NCBI RefSeq assembly: GCF_047425875.1
Contig: NZ_CP179727.1
Coordinates: 1,240,001 to 1,304,000, forward strand
DNA from: Macrococcoides animalis
Lineage (GTDB): Bacteria > Bacillota > Bacilli > Staphylococcales > Staphylococcaceae
DNA length: 64,000 nt
Reading direction: 5' to 3'
The position numbers and the translations under genes were made by a program. Of this stretch, positions 26,817 to 35,878 are shown piece by piece (the first letter of the stretch is position 1; each line of letters starts with the position of its first letter). Below the pieces are notes generated by a model that made no database searches, was not told the origin of the DNA, and saw only the letters and a program-made list of their open reading frames with translations.

Positions 26817-28199
26817 ATGGAATTTGACACAATTTCAAGTATTTCTACACCAATGGGAGAAGGCGCGATTGCCATCGTTAGGCTTTCAGGTGATCATGCG
26901 GTAAGCATTGCAGATAAGATTTATAAAGGTAAAAATAAATTAGACAATGTTGATTCACATACAATTAATTACGGCCATATCATTGATCCTGAAACGAATG
27001 ATGTCGTTGAAGAAGTCATGGTAGCGGTCATGAGAGCGCCACGTACGTATACCCGTGAAGATATTGTAGAAATCAATTGTCATGGTGGGATAATGACGGT
27101 TAATCGTGTATTAGAATTAACGCTTTCTAATGGTGCGAAATTAGCTGAACCGGGAGAATTTACGAAACGCGCATTTTTAAATGGACGTATCGATTTATCT
27201 CAAGCTGAAGCAACAATGGATTTTATTCGCTCAAAGACAGATCGTGCAAGTAAAGTAGCAATGCAACAAATTGAAGGGCGTTTAAGTACTTTAATCAGAG
27301 GTTTACGTCAATCGATTTTAGAAATATTAGCGCAAGTAGAAGTGAATATAGATTATCCGGAATATGATGATGTTGAAGAAGCAACGAATCAATTTTTACT
27401 GACTGAAGCGGAAAAGATTAAGTCAAGCATTGAAGGATTATTACAAACAGGTACACAAGGTAAAATTCTACGCGAAGGATTATCTACAGTTATTGTTGGG
27501 AAACCGAACGTAGGTAAATCTTCTATGTTAAATAATTTAATTCAAGATAATAAAGCAATTGTTACTGAAATTGCTGGTACAACACGTGATGTGTTAGAAG
27601 AGTATGTAAACGTGCGTGGCGTACCACTACGCTTAGTCGATACTGCAGGTATTCGTGAGACTGAAGATATCGTAGAAAAAATTGGTGTAGAACGTAGTAG
27701 ACAAGCCTTAAGTAAAGCGGATTTAATTCTATATGTGTTGAATTATAATGAAGCTTTAACTGAAAGTGATTACCAACTTGCAGAAATTATTAAAGGTGAA
27801 GATGTAATAGTCATCATCAATAAAACTGATTTAAAGCAAGGGTTAGACATTGATGCTGTTAAGCAAATGGTCGGTGTAGATACACCAATTGTGATGACTT
27901 CGATGGTTGACCAAACAGGTATTGACCAATTAGAAGAGAAAATTCGTGATTTATTCTTTGAAGGTACAGTATCAAATCAAGATATGACGTACGTTTCAAA
28001 TGCACGACATATTAGTTTATTAAAAGATGCAAAACAAGCAATTAGTGATGCCATTACTGCTGCTGAAAGCGGTGTGCCAATAGATATGATTCAAATTGAT
28101 TTAATAAAAACTTGGGAATTGCTTGGAGAAGTGATTGGAGAGTCTGTTGCAGATGGCTTAATCGATCAATTATTTAGCCAGTTCTGTTTAGGAAAATAA
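26817..28199 (+). CDS. mnmE: tRNA modification GTPase MnmE
   Basis: GTPase that, with MnmG, installs the carboxymethylaminomethyl group on wobble uridine 34 of tRNAs. The 460 residues have the N-terminal formyl-THF-binding domain, the inserted G domain with GKPNVGKSSM near residue 225, DTAGIRETED near 271 and NKTD near 332, and the invariant C-terminal FCLGK. The ATG at 26817 lies 8 bp after AAGGGAGG. It is followed 12 bp later by mnmG. Confidence 0.98.
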   Translation: MEFDTISSISTPMGEGAIAIVRLSGDHAVSIADKIYKGKNKLDNVDSHTINYGHIIDPETNDVVEEVMVAVMRAPRTYTREDIVEINCHGGIMTVNRVLELTLSNGAKLAEPGEFTKRAFLNGRIDLSQAEATMDFIRSKTDRASKVAMQQIEGRLSTLIRGLRQSILEILAQVEVNIDYPEYDDVEEATNQFLLTEAEKIKSSIEGLLQTGTQGKILREGLSTVIVGKPNVGKSSMLNNLIQDNKAIVTEIAGTTRDVLEEYVNVRGVPLRLVDTAGIRETEDIVEKIGVERSRQALSKADLILYVLNYNEALTESDYQLAEIIKGEDVIVIINKTDLKQGLDIDAVKQMVGVDTPIVMTSMVDQTGIDQLEEKIRDLFFEGTVSNQDMTYVSNARHISLLKDAKQAISDAITAAESGVPIDMIQIDLIKTWELLGEVIGESVADGLIDQLFSQFCLGK

Positions 28200-28211
28200 G
28201 GAGGAAAAATT

Positions 28212-30086
28212 TTGGAACAAAGATATGATGTAATTGTTGTTGGTGCAGGTCATGCGGGTGTTGAAGCAGGTTTAGCTTCAGCAAGAAAAGGCGCAAAGAC
28301 TTTAATGCTAACAATTAACTTGGACTCAGTCGCTTTTATGCCATGTAATCCATCAGTAGGTGGACCTGCTAAAGGGATTGTTGTTCGTGAAATAGATGCT
28401 TTAGGCGGCCAAATGGCAAAAACAATCGACAAAACGCATATTCAAATGCGTATGTTAAACACAGGTAAAGGACCTGCAGTACGCGCTTTACGTGCCCAAG
28501 CAGATAAAGTACTTTACCAACAAGAAATGAAAGATGTGATTGAGAACACTGACAACCTAGATATTATGCAAGGTATGGTGGAACGTTTAATTATAGAAGA
28601 TGATAAAGTTAAAGGTGTTGAAACAATTATTGGTACGACGTATTACGCTGACGCTGTTGTATTAACGACAGGAACGTTCTTACGTGGAGAAATTATTTTA
28701 GGTAATATTAAATATTCTTCAGGACCAAACCACCAAATGCCTTCTATCACGTTAGCAGATCACTTACGTGATATTGGTTTTGACATCGTACGTTTTAAAA
28801 CAGGAACACCACCGCGTGTGAATGGTAATACGATTGATTATTCAAAAACTGAAATTCAACCTGGAGATGAAGAACCACGTGCATTTAGTTATGAAACAAC
28901 TAAATTCATTTTAGATCAACTTCCATGTTGGTTAACGTATACGAATGCAGAAACGCATAAAGTTATTGATGATAATTTACATTTATCCGCAATGTACTCT
29001 GGTATGATTAAAGGGACTGGACCACGTTACTGTCCATCAATTGAAGATAAATTCGTACGTTTTAATGATAAACCACGTCACCAAATTTTCTTAGAGCCTG
29101 AAGGACGTAATACGAAAGAAGTTTATGTTCAAGGTTTATCAACAAGCTTACCAGAACACGTTCAACTTCAAATGTTGCAATCGATTCCGGGTCTCGAGAA
29201 AGCAGACATGATGCGTGCAGGCTATGCGATTGAATATGATGCAATCGTACCAACACAATTATGGCCAACGCTTGAAACGAAGAAGATTGACGGCTTATTT
29301 ACAGCAGGACAAATTAACGGAACAAGTGGATATGAAGAAGCGGCTGGTCAAGGATTAATGGCCGGAATAAATGCTGCTGCAAAAGTATTAAACCAGGAAT
29401 CATTAATTTTAGGACGTCACGAAGCTTACATCGGAGTATTAATCGATGACTTAGTAACGAAAGGAACAAACGAACCATATCGTTTATTAACAAGCCGTGC
29501 CGAGCACCGCCTATTATTACGTCATGATAATGCTGATTTACGTTTAACTGAAATAGGTAAAGAAATAGGATTGATTGATGATGTACGATATGCTAAATTT
29601 ATTGCGAAGAAGTCATCTATTTCCGAGGAAATAAAACGTTTAACGAATACAAGAATTAAACCGAATGTTTTAACGCAAGATATGATTGCATCACGTGGTG
29701 GTACAGCATTAAAAGATGGTATATTAGCAATTGATTTATTACGTCGTCCTGAAATGGACTACAAATCAGTTGTATCATTAATCGACAGTGACATTAAAGT
29801 CGGAGAAGATGTTGCGGAACAAGTTGAGATTCAAACAAAATACGAAGGTTACATTCAAAAATCTTTACAGCAAGTTGAAAAAGTTAAACGTATGGAAAAT
29901 AAAAAAATTCCAGAAAATATTGATTATGACGATATCCATTCATTAGCAACAGAAGCACGCCAAAAATTAAAAGAAGTAAAACCATTAAGTATTGCTCAAG
30001 CATCAAGAATTTCTGGAGTGAATCCAGCTGATATATCAATTTTATTAGTCTATATCGAGCAAGGAAAAATTAAAAGGGTGAACTAA
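28212..30086 (+). CDS. mnmG: tRNA modification enzyme MnmG (GidA)
   Basis: FAD-dependent partner of MnmE. The 624 residues begin with the Rossmann motif VVGAGHAGVEAGLASARKG, include the signature PSVGGPAKGIVVREIDALGGQM near 47-68 and the conserved GQINGTSGYEEAAGQGL near 367. The start codon is TTG (28212), 7 bp after GGAGG, the only frame start consistent with the family N-terminus EQRYDVIVVG. It abuts rsmG directly. Confidence 0.98.
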   Translation: MEQRYDVIVVGAGHAGVEAGLASARKGAKTLMLTINLDSVAFMPCNPSVGGPAKGIVVREIDALGGQMAKTIDKTHIQMRMLNTGKGPAVRALRAQADKVLYQQEMKDVIENTDNLDIMQGMVERLIIEDDKVKGVETIIGTTYYADAVVLTTGTFLRGEIILGNIKYSSGPNHQMPSITLADHLRDIGFDIVRFKTGTPPRVNGNTIDYSKTEIQPGDEEPRAFSYETTKFILDQLPCWLTYTNAETHKVIDDNLHLSAMYSGMIKGTGPRYCPSIEDKFVRFNDKPRHQIFLEPEGRNTKEVYVQGLSTSLPEHVQLQMLQSIPGLEKADMMRAGYAIEYDAIVPTQLWPTLETKKIDGLFTAGQINGTSGYEEAAGQGLMAGINAAAKVLNQESLILGRHEAYIGVLIDDLVTKGTNEPYRLLTSRAEHRLLLRHDNADLRLTEIGKEIGLIDDVRYAKFIAKKSSISEEIKRLTNTRIKPNVLTQDMIASRGGTALKDGILAIDLLRRPEMDYKSVVSLIDSDIKVGEDVAEQVEIQTKYEGYIQKSLQQVEKVKRMENKKIPENIDYDDIHSLATEARQKLKEVKPLSIAQASRISGVNPADISILLVYIEQGKIKRVN

Positions 30087-30803
30087 ATGAATGAGACGCA
30101 ATTTGTACAAAAACTAGAAGAAAAAGGTTTTGCAGTCACGGACCAACAACTAAAACAATTTGCAATTTACTATGAAACTTTAGTAGAGTGGAATAAGTTA
30201 ATGAATTTAACAGCTGTTACTGAAAAAAAAGATGTGTATTTAAAGCACTTTTTTGATTCAATTACGCCAAGCTTCTATTATGATTTTACAAAAGTACAAT
30301 CTATTTGTGATGTTGGAGCAGGTGCTGGATTCCCAAGTATCCCATTGAAAATTATGTTTCCACATTTGGAAGTCACGATTGTTGATTCATTAAATAAACG
30401 TATTAACTTCTTGAACCATTTAAGTGCTGAACTAGACTTAATGAATGTTCGATTTGTACATGATCGTGCAGAAACTTTTGGTAAGGGAGAGTATAGAGAG
30501 TCATTTGATATAGTTACAGCACGTGCTGTCGCACGTTTATCTGTGTTGAGTGAACTCTGCTTACCACTTGTTAAAAAAGGTGGTCATTTCATTGCATTAA
30601 AAGGAGCACAAGGAGAAATAGAAGTAGAAGAAGGTTTATTTGCGATTTCTATTTTAGGTGGAGAAGTCATTGAGAATCATCCTTTAACATTACCTGAAGA
30701 AGATAGTATGCGTTATATTTTAGATATTGAGAAGAAACGACAAACACCGAAGAAATATCCGCGTAAACCAGGGACACCTAATAAAGAACCTTTACTAAAG
30801 TAG
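30087..30803 (+). CDS. rsmG: 16S rRNA (guanine-N7) methyltransferase RsmG
   Basis: SAM-dependent methyltransferase that modifies G527 of 16S rRNA (E. coli numbering); loss confers low-level streptomycin resistance in many bacteria. The 238 residues show the SAM-binding GAGAGFPSIPLKI near residue 73, preceded by the family stretch WNKLMNLTAVTE. The ATG follows the mnmG stop without a gap (TAAATG). Confidence 0.97.
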   Translation: MNETQFVQKLEEKGFAVTDQQLKQFAIYYETLVEWNKLMNLTAVTEKKDVYLKHFFDSITPSFYYDFTKVQSICDVGAGAGFPSIPLKIMFPHLEVTIVDSLNKRINFLNHLSAELDLMNVRFVHDRAETFGKGEYRESFDIVTARAVARLSVLSELCLPLVKKGGHFIALKGAQGEIEVEEGLFAISILGGEVIENHPLTLPEEDSMRYILDIEKKRQTPKKYPRKPGTPNKEPLLK

Positions 30804-30844
30804 AGGTATGAATAGTATTTTGAAGTGAAAGTGAGTCGATTGTT

Positions 30845-31690
30845 ATGAAAAAACCTTTTTCTAAGTTGTTTGGACTAAAAGATAAAGAAGAAGATGTTGA
30901 AGTACAACGTCAAAATGGGAATGTAGTGTCTGTACCTGTAGAACGTATAGTACCCAACAGATACCAACCGAGACAAATCTTTGATGAAGAAAAAATTAAA
31001 GAATTGGCAGAGTCTATTCAATCATATGGATTATTACAACCTATTGTCGTGCGTCCAATTGAAGAAGATATGTATGAAATTATTGCTGGAGAAAGACGTT
31101 TTCGTGCTTTAAAGTTTAATGGAGTAGCTGAAACTGAAGTAATTGTTAAGCAAATGAATGACAAAGAAACAGCTGCTATTGCATTAATTGAAAATATTCA
31201 ACGTGAAAATTTATCAGCTGTTGAGGAAGCGGAAGCATACAAGAAACTTTTAGACTTAGATGGCATTACACAACAAGATCTTGCAACAAGCTTAGGAAAG
31301 AGTCAGTCGTTTATTGCGAATAAACTTAGACTGTTACGTTTATCTCAACCCATTCTAGATGCGTTAAGTAAACAACAAATTACTGAGCGACATGCACGTG
31401 CGTTACTTGCTCTTGATGAAAATGGTCAAACCAAGATGTTGGGCATCATTAAAAGCCAAAACTTAAATGTAAAACAAACAGAAGAGCGTGTGAAACGTAT
31501 GTTAGGCGGAGAAAATGTAAAACCTAAACGTATCGGATTTACACGTGACTTGAAACTTGCTTTTAATACAATTGGAGAAAGTTTAAAAACAGTTGAAAAA
31601 AGCGGTGTGAAAGTAAAACGTAAAGACACTGAATATGAGAATTTCTATGAAATTTCGATTAAAGTGTTTAAGAATGATGTTAATAAATAA
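30845..31690 (+). CDS. noc: Nucleoid occlusion protein Noc
   Basis: ParB-family DNA- and CTP-binding protein that blocks FtsZ assembly over the nucleoid. The 281 residues begin with the amphipathic membrane-binding segment MKKPFSKLFGLKDKE typical of Noc, then the ParB-like N-domain (NRYQPRQ, GERRFRA) with ENIQREN, and an HTH (TQQDLATSLGKSQSFIANKLRLL about 143-165). The N-terminal helix and location after rsmG separate it from ParB, which is encoded 3.3 kb further on. Confidence 0.95.
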   Translation: MKKPFSKLFGLKDKEEDVEVQRQNGNVVSVPVERIVPNRYQPRQIFDEEKIKELAESIQSYGLLQPIVVRPIEEDMYEIIAGERRFRALKFNGVAETEVIVKQMNDKETAAIALIENIQRENLSAVEEAEAYKKLLDLDGITQQDLATSLGKSQSFIANKLRLLRLSQPILDALSKQQITERHARALLALDENGQTKMLGIIKSQNLNVKQTEERVKRMLGGENVKPKRIGFTRDLKLAFNTIGESLKTVEKSGVKVKRKDTEYENFYEISIKVFKNDVNK

Positions 31691-31702
31691 AATTATTCTG
31701 TC

Positions 31703-31738
31703 AGCATAACGATGACTTCCTAATCGTTATGCTTTTTT
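31703..31738 (+). terminator. Terminator after noc
   Basis: GCATAACGAT-gacttccta-ATCGTTATGC followed by TTTTTT. Confidence 0.9.
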
Positions 31739-31741
31739 GTA

Positions 31742-31770
31742 TTTACAAAAGTTATCTAATTATTTAGAAT
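31742..31770 (+). promoter_or_regulatory. cstA promoter
   Basis: TTTACA (31742-31747), 17-bp spacer, TAGAAT (31765-31770), just downstream of the noc terminator and upstream of the cre site. Confidence 0.65.
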
Positions 31771-31776
31771 ATTAAA

Positions 31777-31790
31777 TGTAAGCGATTTCA
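31777..31790 (+). promoter_or_regulatory. cre site (CcpA operator) of cstA
   Basis: TGTAAGCGATTTCA fits the cre consensus TGWAARCGNTWWCA at every position. It starts 6 bp after the -10 element and overlaps the expected start of transcription, a position at which CcpA represses. That fits a carbon-starvation gene that should be silent on glucose. Confidence 0.75.
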
Positions 31791-31806
31791 TATAAAGGGG
31801 GATTAT

Positions 31807-33264
31807 ATGGTTACATTTATTTCATGCATAGTGCTTTTGATTTTGGGTTATTTCACATATGGATATTATATTGAAAAAATGTTCGGGGTTAATGATGAAA
31901 GACCAACGCCAGCTTATGATCAAAATGATGGTATTGATTACGTACCTATGAATACGAAATCTAATGCATTAATTCAGTTGTTAAATATTGCAGGTGTAGG
32001 TCCAATCTTTGGTCCGATTATGGGAGCTCTATATGGTCCAGTTGCATTTATTTGGATTGTCGTAGGATGTATTTTCGCAGGTGCAGTACATGATTACCTA
32101 ACAGGCATGATATCGATTAGAAATAAAGGGGCACATTTACCAGAACTTGCCGGGAAGTTTTTAGGTAAGGCGATGAAACATGTCGTGAATGTATTTACTT
32201 TGTTACTTTTATTATTAACCGGAACAGTGTTTGTTACTTCACCAGCAATTCTAATTCATGATTTAGTAGATAAAAAATTGGCATTAAGCATTATTATTTT
32301 TATTATTTTCATTTATTATTTCTTGTCAACAGTATTGCCGATTGACAAAATTATAGGACGAGTTTACCCAATCTTTGGTGCATTTTTATTAATCAGTGCG
32401 GTAGGTATTTTCTTTAGATTAATTCAAACAGGTGCTAAAATTCCTGAAATTACTTTAGAAAATATGCACCCAGATGGTTTATCGATATTTCCATTACTTT
32501 TCTTTACGATAAGTTGTGGTGCATTATCAGGATTCCATGCAACGCAAAGTCCAATTATCTCACGTACGACAAAAAATGAGAAAAATGGGCGTCCAATTTT
32601 CTATGGAATGATGATTTTGGAAGGAATGATTGCTATGGTTTGGGCTGCAGCTGCAATGAGTTTATTTGGTGGCTATGGTGGTTTAAAAGAGATATTAGCA
32701 CAAGGTGAAGCAGCCCTCGTTGTAAGTAAAGCTTCAACAATGTTACTTGGTTCATTTGTAGGAACTATCGCAATTATCGGTGTTATTGTATTGCCAATTA
32801 CTAGTGGAGATACAGCTTTTAGAAGTGCACGTATGATAATAGCGGATTATATTTCACTATCTCAACAATCAATTCTGAAACGTTTCTATATCGCAATTCC
32901 ATTATTCATTATGAGTTTTATTTTAACGAAAATGGATTTCAGTATGCTATGGCGTTATTTTTCATGGGCCAACCAGACAACAGCGGTAATTGCTTTATGG
33001 GTTGGTGCAATGTACTTAGCATTATCTAAAAAGAATTATTTGGTTGCTGTGTTACCTGCTGTATTTATGACGTATAATGTTTTCGTCTATATATTAAGTC
33101 AACCAATTGGATTTGGTATGGATTTAACGATAAGTTACTATATTGCGATTATTCTAACAGCATTAATTATAATAGTTTTTGTTGTTCAATATAAAAGAAT
33201 GTCAGGGCATTCTACATTTGATTTAGACCATCCAGTGGTATTTAAAAGAGATTATGTTAGATAA
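31807..33264 (+). CDS. cstA: CstA family carbon starvation transporter
   Basis: Polytopic membrane transporter of the CstA family; characterised relatives take up pyruvate or peptides when preferred carbon is exhausted. The 485 residues contain about 13 hydrophobic segments, the family motif LLNIAGVGPIFGPIMGALYGP near residue 57 and SGFHATQSPIISRTTKNE near 240. At about 485 residues it is the short form, lacking the C-terminal extension of E. coli CstA. It stands alone between a promoter with cre site and a hairpin. The actual substrate cannot be read from sequence. Confidence 0.92.
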   Translation: MVTFISCIVLLILGYFTYGYYIEKMFGVNDERPTPAYDQNDGIDYVPMNTKSNALIQLLNIAGVGPIFGPIMGALYGPVAFIWIVVGCIFAGAVHDYLTGMISIRNKGAHLPELAGKFLGKAMKHVVNVFTLLLLLLTGTVFVTSPAILIHDLVDKKLALSIIIFIIFIYYFLSTVLPIDKIIGRVYPIFGAFLLISAVGIFFRLIQTGAKIPEITLENMHPDGLSIFPLLFFTISCGALSGFHATQSPIISRTTKNEKNGRPIFYGMMILEGMIAMVWAAAAMSLFGGYGGLKEILAQGEAALVVSKASTMLLGSFVGTIAIIGVIVLPITSGDTAFRSARMIIADYISLSQQSILKRFYIAIPLFIMSFILTKMDFSMLWRYFSWANQTTAVIALWVGAMYLALSKKNYLVAVLPAVFMTYNVFVYILSQPIGFGMDLTISYYIAIILTALIIIVFVVQYKRMSGHSTFDLDHPVVFKRDYVR

Positions 33265-33273
33265 TTAAAACAT

Positions 33274-33308
33274 GAAGCAGGTGAGTGATATGACTCATCT
33301 GCTTTATT
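33274..33308 (+). terminator. Terminator after cstA
   Basis: GAAGCAGGTGAGT / ACTCATCTGCTT stem followed by TATTCTTT; arms pair with one wobble. Confidence 0.65.
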
Positions 33309-33332
33309 CTTTGTGCAGAAATCCAATAAAAT

Positions 33333-33341
33333 TGTTATAAT
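33333..33341 (+). promoter_or_regulatory. parAB extended -10 promoter
   Basis: TGTTATAAT: a perfect TATAAT (33336-33341) preceded by the extended TG (33333-33334), 37 bp before parA. No good -35 at the usual distance. Confidence 0.5.
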
Positions 33342-33378
33342 CGATACTATATGAAAAACAGACTAGGAGAGAATACAG

Positions 33379-34140
33379 ATGACAAAAATATTGGCCATCG
33401 CAAACCAAAAAGGTGGAGTTGGTAAGACGACAACTTCGGTTAATTTAAGTGCGGCATTAGCAGAACTTGGTAAAAAAGTTTTATTAGTAGATACAGATCC
33501 ACAAGGTAATGCCACTAGTGGTGTAGGCGTAGATAAAAATAATGTTGAAAATTCAGTATATGACATGCTTGTAGAAGATGTAAATATTAATAAATGTGTT
33601 TTAGAAACGTCACTTGACCATTTATATATTATTCCTGCGAATATTGCATTAGCGGGGGCTGAGATCGAGTTAGTTTCAGCAATGAGCCGAGAAGTACGTC
33701 TAAAATATGCATTTAAAGAGTTAGAGATTGATTTTGATTATATTATTATTGATTGTCCACCATCATTGGGATTATTGACAATCAATTCATTTACAGCGGC
33801 GAATGGTATCATCATTCCTGTACAATGTGAATATTATGCCTTGGAGGGTTTAAGTCAGTTACTGAACACAATTCGTTTAGTACAACGTCATTTAAACCAA
33901 TCTCTTGAAATCGAAGGAGTATTACTTACAATGCTTGATGCACGTACAAATTTAGGTAATGATGTTATTGCGGAAGTGAAAGACCATTTCGGGGAAAAAG
34001 TATATGATACTATCATCCCACGTAACGTTCGTTTATCTGAGGCACCATCTCACGGGCAACCCATAAACGTTTACGATGCACGCTCAACAGGTGCAAAAAC
34101 GTATAAGAGTTTAGCAGAGGAGGTTGTAAAACATGGCTAG
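33379..34140 (+). CDS. parA: Chromosome partitioning ATPase ParA (Soj)
   Basis: ATPase that works with ParB in origin segregation and, in Bacillus, modulates DnaA. The 253 residues carry the deviant Walker A KGGVGKTTTS (near residue 11), switch I DTDPQGNATSG near 39 and Walker B IIIDCPPSLG near 119. It overlaps parB by 8 bp. Staphylococcus aureus, to my knowledge, has ParB and Noc but no ParA, so its presence is taxonomically informative. Confidence 0.95.
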   Translation: MTKILAIANQKGGVGKTTTSVNLSAALAELGKKVLLVDTDPQGNATSGVGVDKNNVENSVYDMLVEDVNINKCVLETSLDHLYIIPANIALAGAEIELVSAMSREVRLKYAFKELEIDFDYIIIDCPPSLGLLTINSFTAANGIIIPVQCEYYALEGLSQLLNTIRLVQRHLNQSLEIEGVLLTMLDARTNLGNDVIAEVKDHFGEKVYDTIIPRNVRLSEAPSHGQPINVYDARSTGAKTYKSLAEEVVKHG

Positions 34141-34981
34141 AGGTTTAGGTAAAGGTTTAGGAAGAGGACTAGATGCACTATTCCAAGAAAACCAGCAAGA
34201 TGAACTAGTTGAAGATATTAGTCTTTCCGAATTACGACCGAATCCATATCAACCGCGTCATGAATTTGATGAGAAGGCACTGAAGGAATTGAGTGAATCA
34301 ATCAAAATTCATGGTGTATTACAACCGATTGTTGTTCGTAAATCTGTAAAAGGCTATGATATTGTCGTGGGTGAAAGACGCTATAGAGCAAGTAAATTAG
34401 CTGGTAAAGTGAAGATTCCAGCAATAGTTAAGTCGCTTACTGATACACAAATGATGGAACTAGCGATAATCGAAAATTTACAACGCGAAGATTTAAATCC
34501 TTTAGAAGAAGCAAAGAGCTACCAATTTTTGATGGATAAATTAAACTTAACACAGGCTGAAACAGCAGATCGACTAGGAAAATCGAGACCGTATATTGCT
34601 AATATGCTGCGTTTAATGAATTTACCACAAGCTGTGAAAGATTTAATTGATCAAAAGAAAATTACCGGTGGTCATGGACGTACATTATTGGGGTTAAAAT
34701 TAGAAGATGACATGATTAAAGTGGCTAACAAAGTAATTGCAGAATCTATGAGTGTACGTGAATTAGAAAAGTATATTAAAGAATTAAACAATATAGAAGA
34801 AAAACCGAAAAAAGAAAATAAAAAACCAGTGTTTCTTGTGAAACATGAAGAGAATTTAAAACGTCAATTAGGAACTAAAGTAGAAATTTCTAAGTCCCGA
34901 AAAAAAGGTAAAATCGCTATTGAATTCACTTCAGAAGAAGAATTTAATCGTTTAATCGCATTGTTGGAAAATGCACAGTAG
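34133..34981 (+). CDS. parB: Chromosome partitioning protein ParB (Spo0J)
   Basis: CTPase clamp that loads at parS sites and recruits SMC. The 282 residues start with the typical basic MARGLGKGLGRGLDALF, then NPYQPRHEF, GERRYRA near 81 and ENLQRED near 120, and an HTH (TQAETADRLGKSRPYIANMLRLM). A parS-like 16-mer lies inside the gene (34830-34845). The gene starts within the end of parA. Confidence 0.96.
   Translation: MARGLGKGLGRGLDALFQENQQDELVEDISLSELRPNPYQPRHEFDEKALKELSESIKIHGVLQPIVVRKSVKGYDIVVGERRYRASKLAGKVKIPAIVKSLTDTQMMELAIIENLQREDLNPLEEAKSYQFLMDKLNLTQAETADRLGKSRPYIANMLRLMNLPQAVKDLIDQKKITGGHGRTLLGLKLEDDMIKVANKVIAESMSVRELEKYIKELNNIEEKPKKENKKPVFLVKHEENLKRQLGTKVEISKSRKKGKIAIEFTSEEEFNRLIALLENAQ
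34830..34845 (+). other. Imperfect parS-like site inside parB
   Basis: TGTTTCTTGTGAAACA matches 14 of 16 positions of the parS consensus TGTTTCACGTGAAACA; only the two bases left of centre differ. It lies in the 3' third of parB, comparable with the known parS inside spo0J of B. subtilis. The altered centre breaks the CACGTG core, so it may be weak or decayed. Confidence 0.4.
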
Positions 34982-34990
34982 GTGAATGCA

Positions 34991-35878
34991 ATGAAAGATA
35001 TAATAAATGAATTAAAAGAGACGTTTTTTGATACAAAGATGTGGATGAATATTGCAACGAATATTCTTTGGTCGATTATTTTAATAATAGTTGCAATTGT
35101 TATCGTTAGAATCGTTCATAAGTTTATTGAGCAATTCTTTAGAGTGAGACTTAAAACAAATCTTTCTCAATCTACGAAGCGTGATACGACATTAATTAAG
35201 CTGCTGCAAAATATCGCATCATATGTAATTTGGTTTATCGTTTTGACAACAATATTGAGTAACTTTGGAGTTAAAGTTGAAAGTATTATTGCAGGTGCTG
35301 GTATCGCTGGTATCGCAATTGGTTTCGGTGCACAAACGTTAGTCAAAGACATTATTACTGGCTTTTTTATTATCTTTGAGAATCAATTTGATGTGGGTGA
35401 TTATGTTAGAATTAATACGACTGGAACGACGGTTGCTGAAGGCACGGTCCAATCCATAGGTCTACGCTCGACTCGAATTAAGTCTTTTACGGGTGAACTG
35501 ACAATCTTACCAAATGGTACGATGAATGAGATAGTCAATTTCTCAGTGAACAACTCGATTGCCATCTTTGATATTTCTGTATCAAGTGATGAGAACGTTT
35601 CTCGCGTAGAGGCAGTATTACAGCCTTATTTATTAACATTACCCGAGAAATATGCCGATTTAGTAAAACCACCTGAAATGTTGGGTGTTGAAATGGTTAG
35701 TGCTGGTGAGACAAAGATTAGAATGTCAGCTGAAACATTACCAAATAACCATGTTAAAGTATCAAGAATATTACGCGGAGACATTAAAGAATATTTAGAT
35801 CAGAATGATATTCATGTCCCAGTGCCACGAGTCGTCATGTATAATCAACCAAATAAGGGTGATCAAAATGCAAAATGA
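34991..35878 (+). CDS. MscS family small-conductance mechanosensitive channel
   Basis: Channel that releases solutes on hypo-osmotic shock. About 295 residues with three membrane helices (about 18-42, 70-95 and a pore helix near 98-125 rich in Gly/Ala: IAGAGIAGIAIGFGAQTLVKD), followed by the MscS beta-domain (FDVGDYV, GTVQSIGLRSTRI, LPNGTM). ATG 34991 is preceded by AGGTG; an in-frame GTG at 34982 is possible but lies against the parB stop. It overlaps the DUF951 gene by 11 bp. Confidence 0.92.
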   Translation: MKDIINELKETFFDTKMWMNIATNILWSIILIIVAIVIVRIVHKFIEQFFRVRLKTNLSQSTKRDTTLIKLLQNIASYVIWFIVLTTILSNFGVKVESIIAGAGIAGIAIGFGAQTLVKDIITGFFIIFENQFDVGDYVRINTTGTTVAEGTVQSIGLRSTRIKSFTGELTILPNGTMNEIVNFSVNNSIAIFDISVSSDENVSRVEAVLQPYLLTLPEKYADLVKPPEMLGVEMVSAGETKIRMSAETLPNNHVKVSRILRGDIKEYLDQNDIHVPVPRVVMYNQPNKGDQNAK

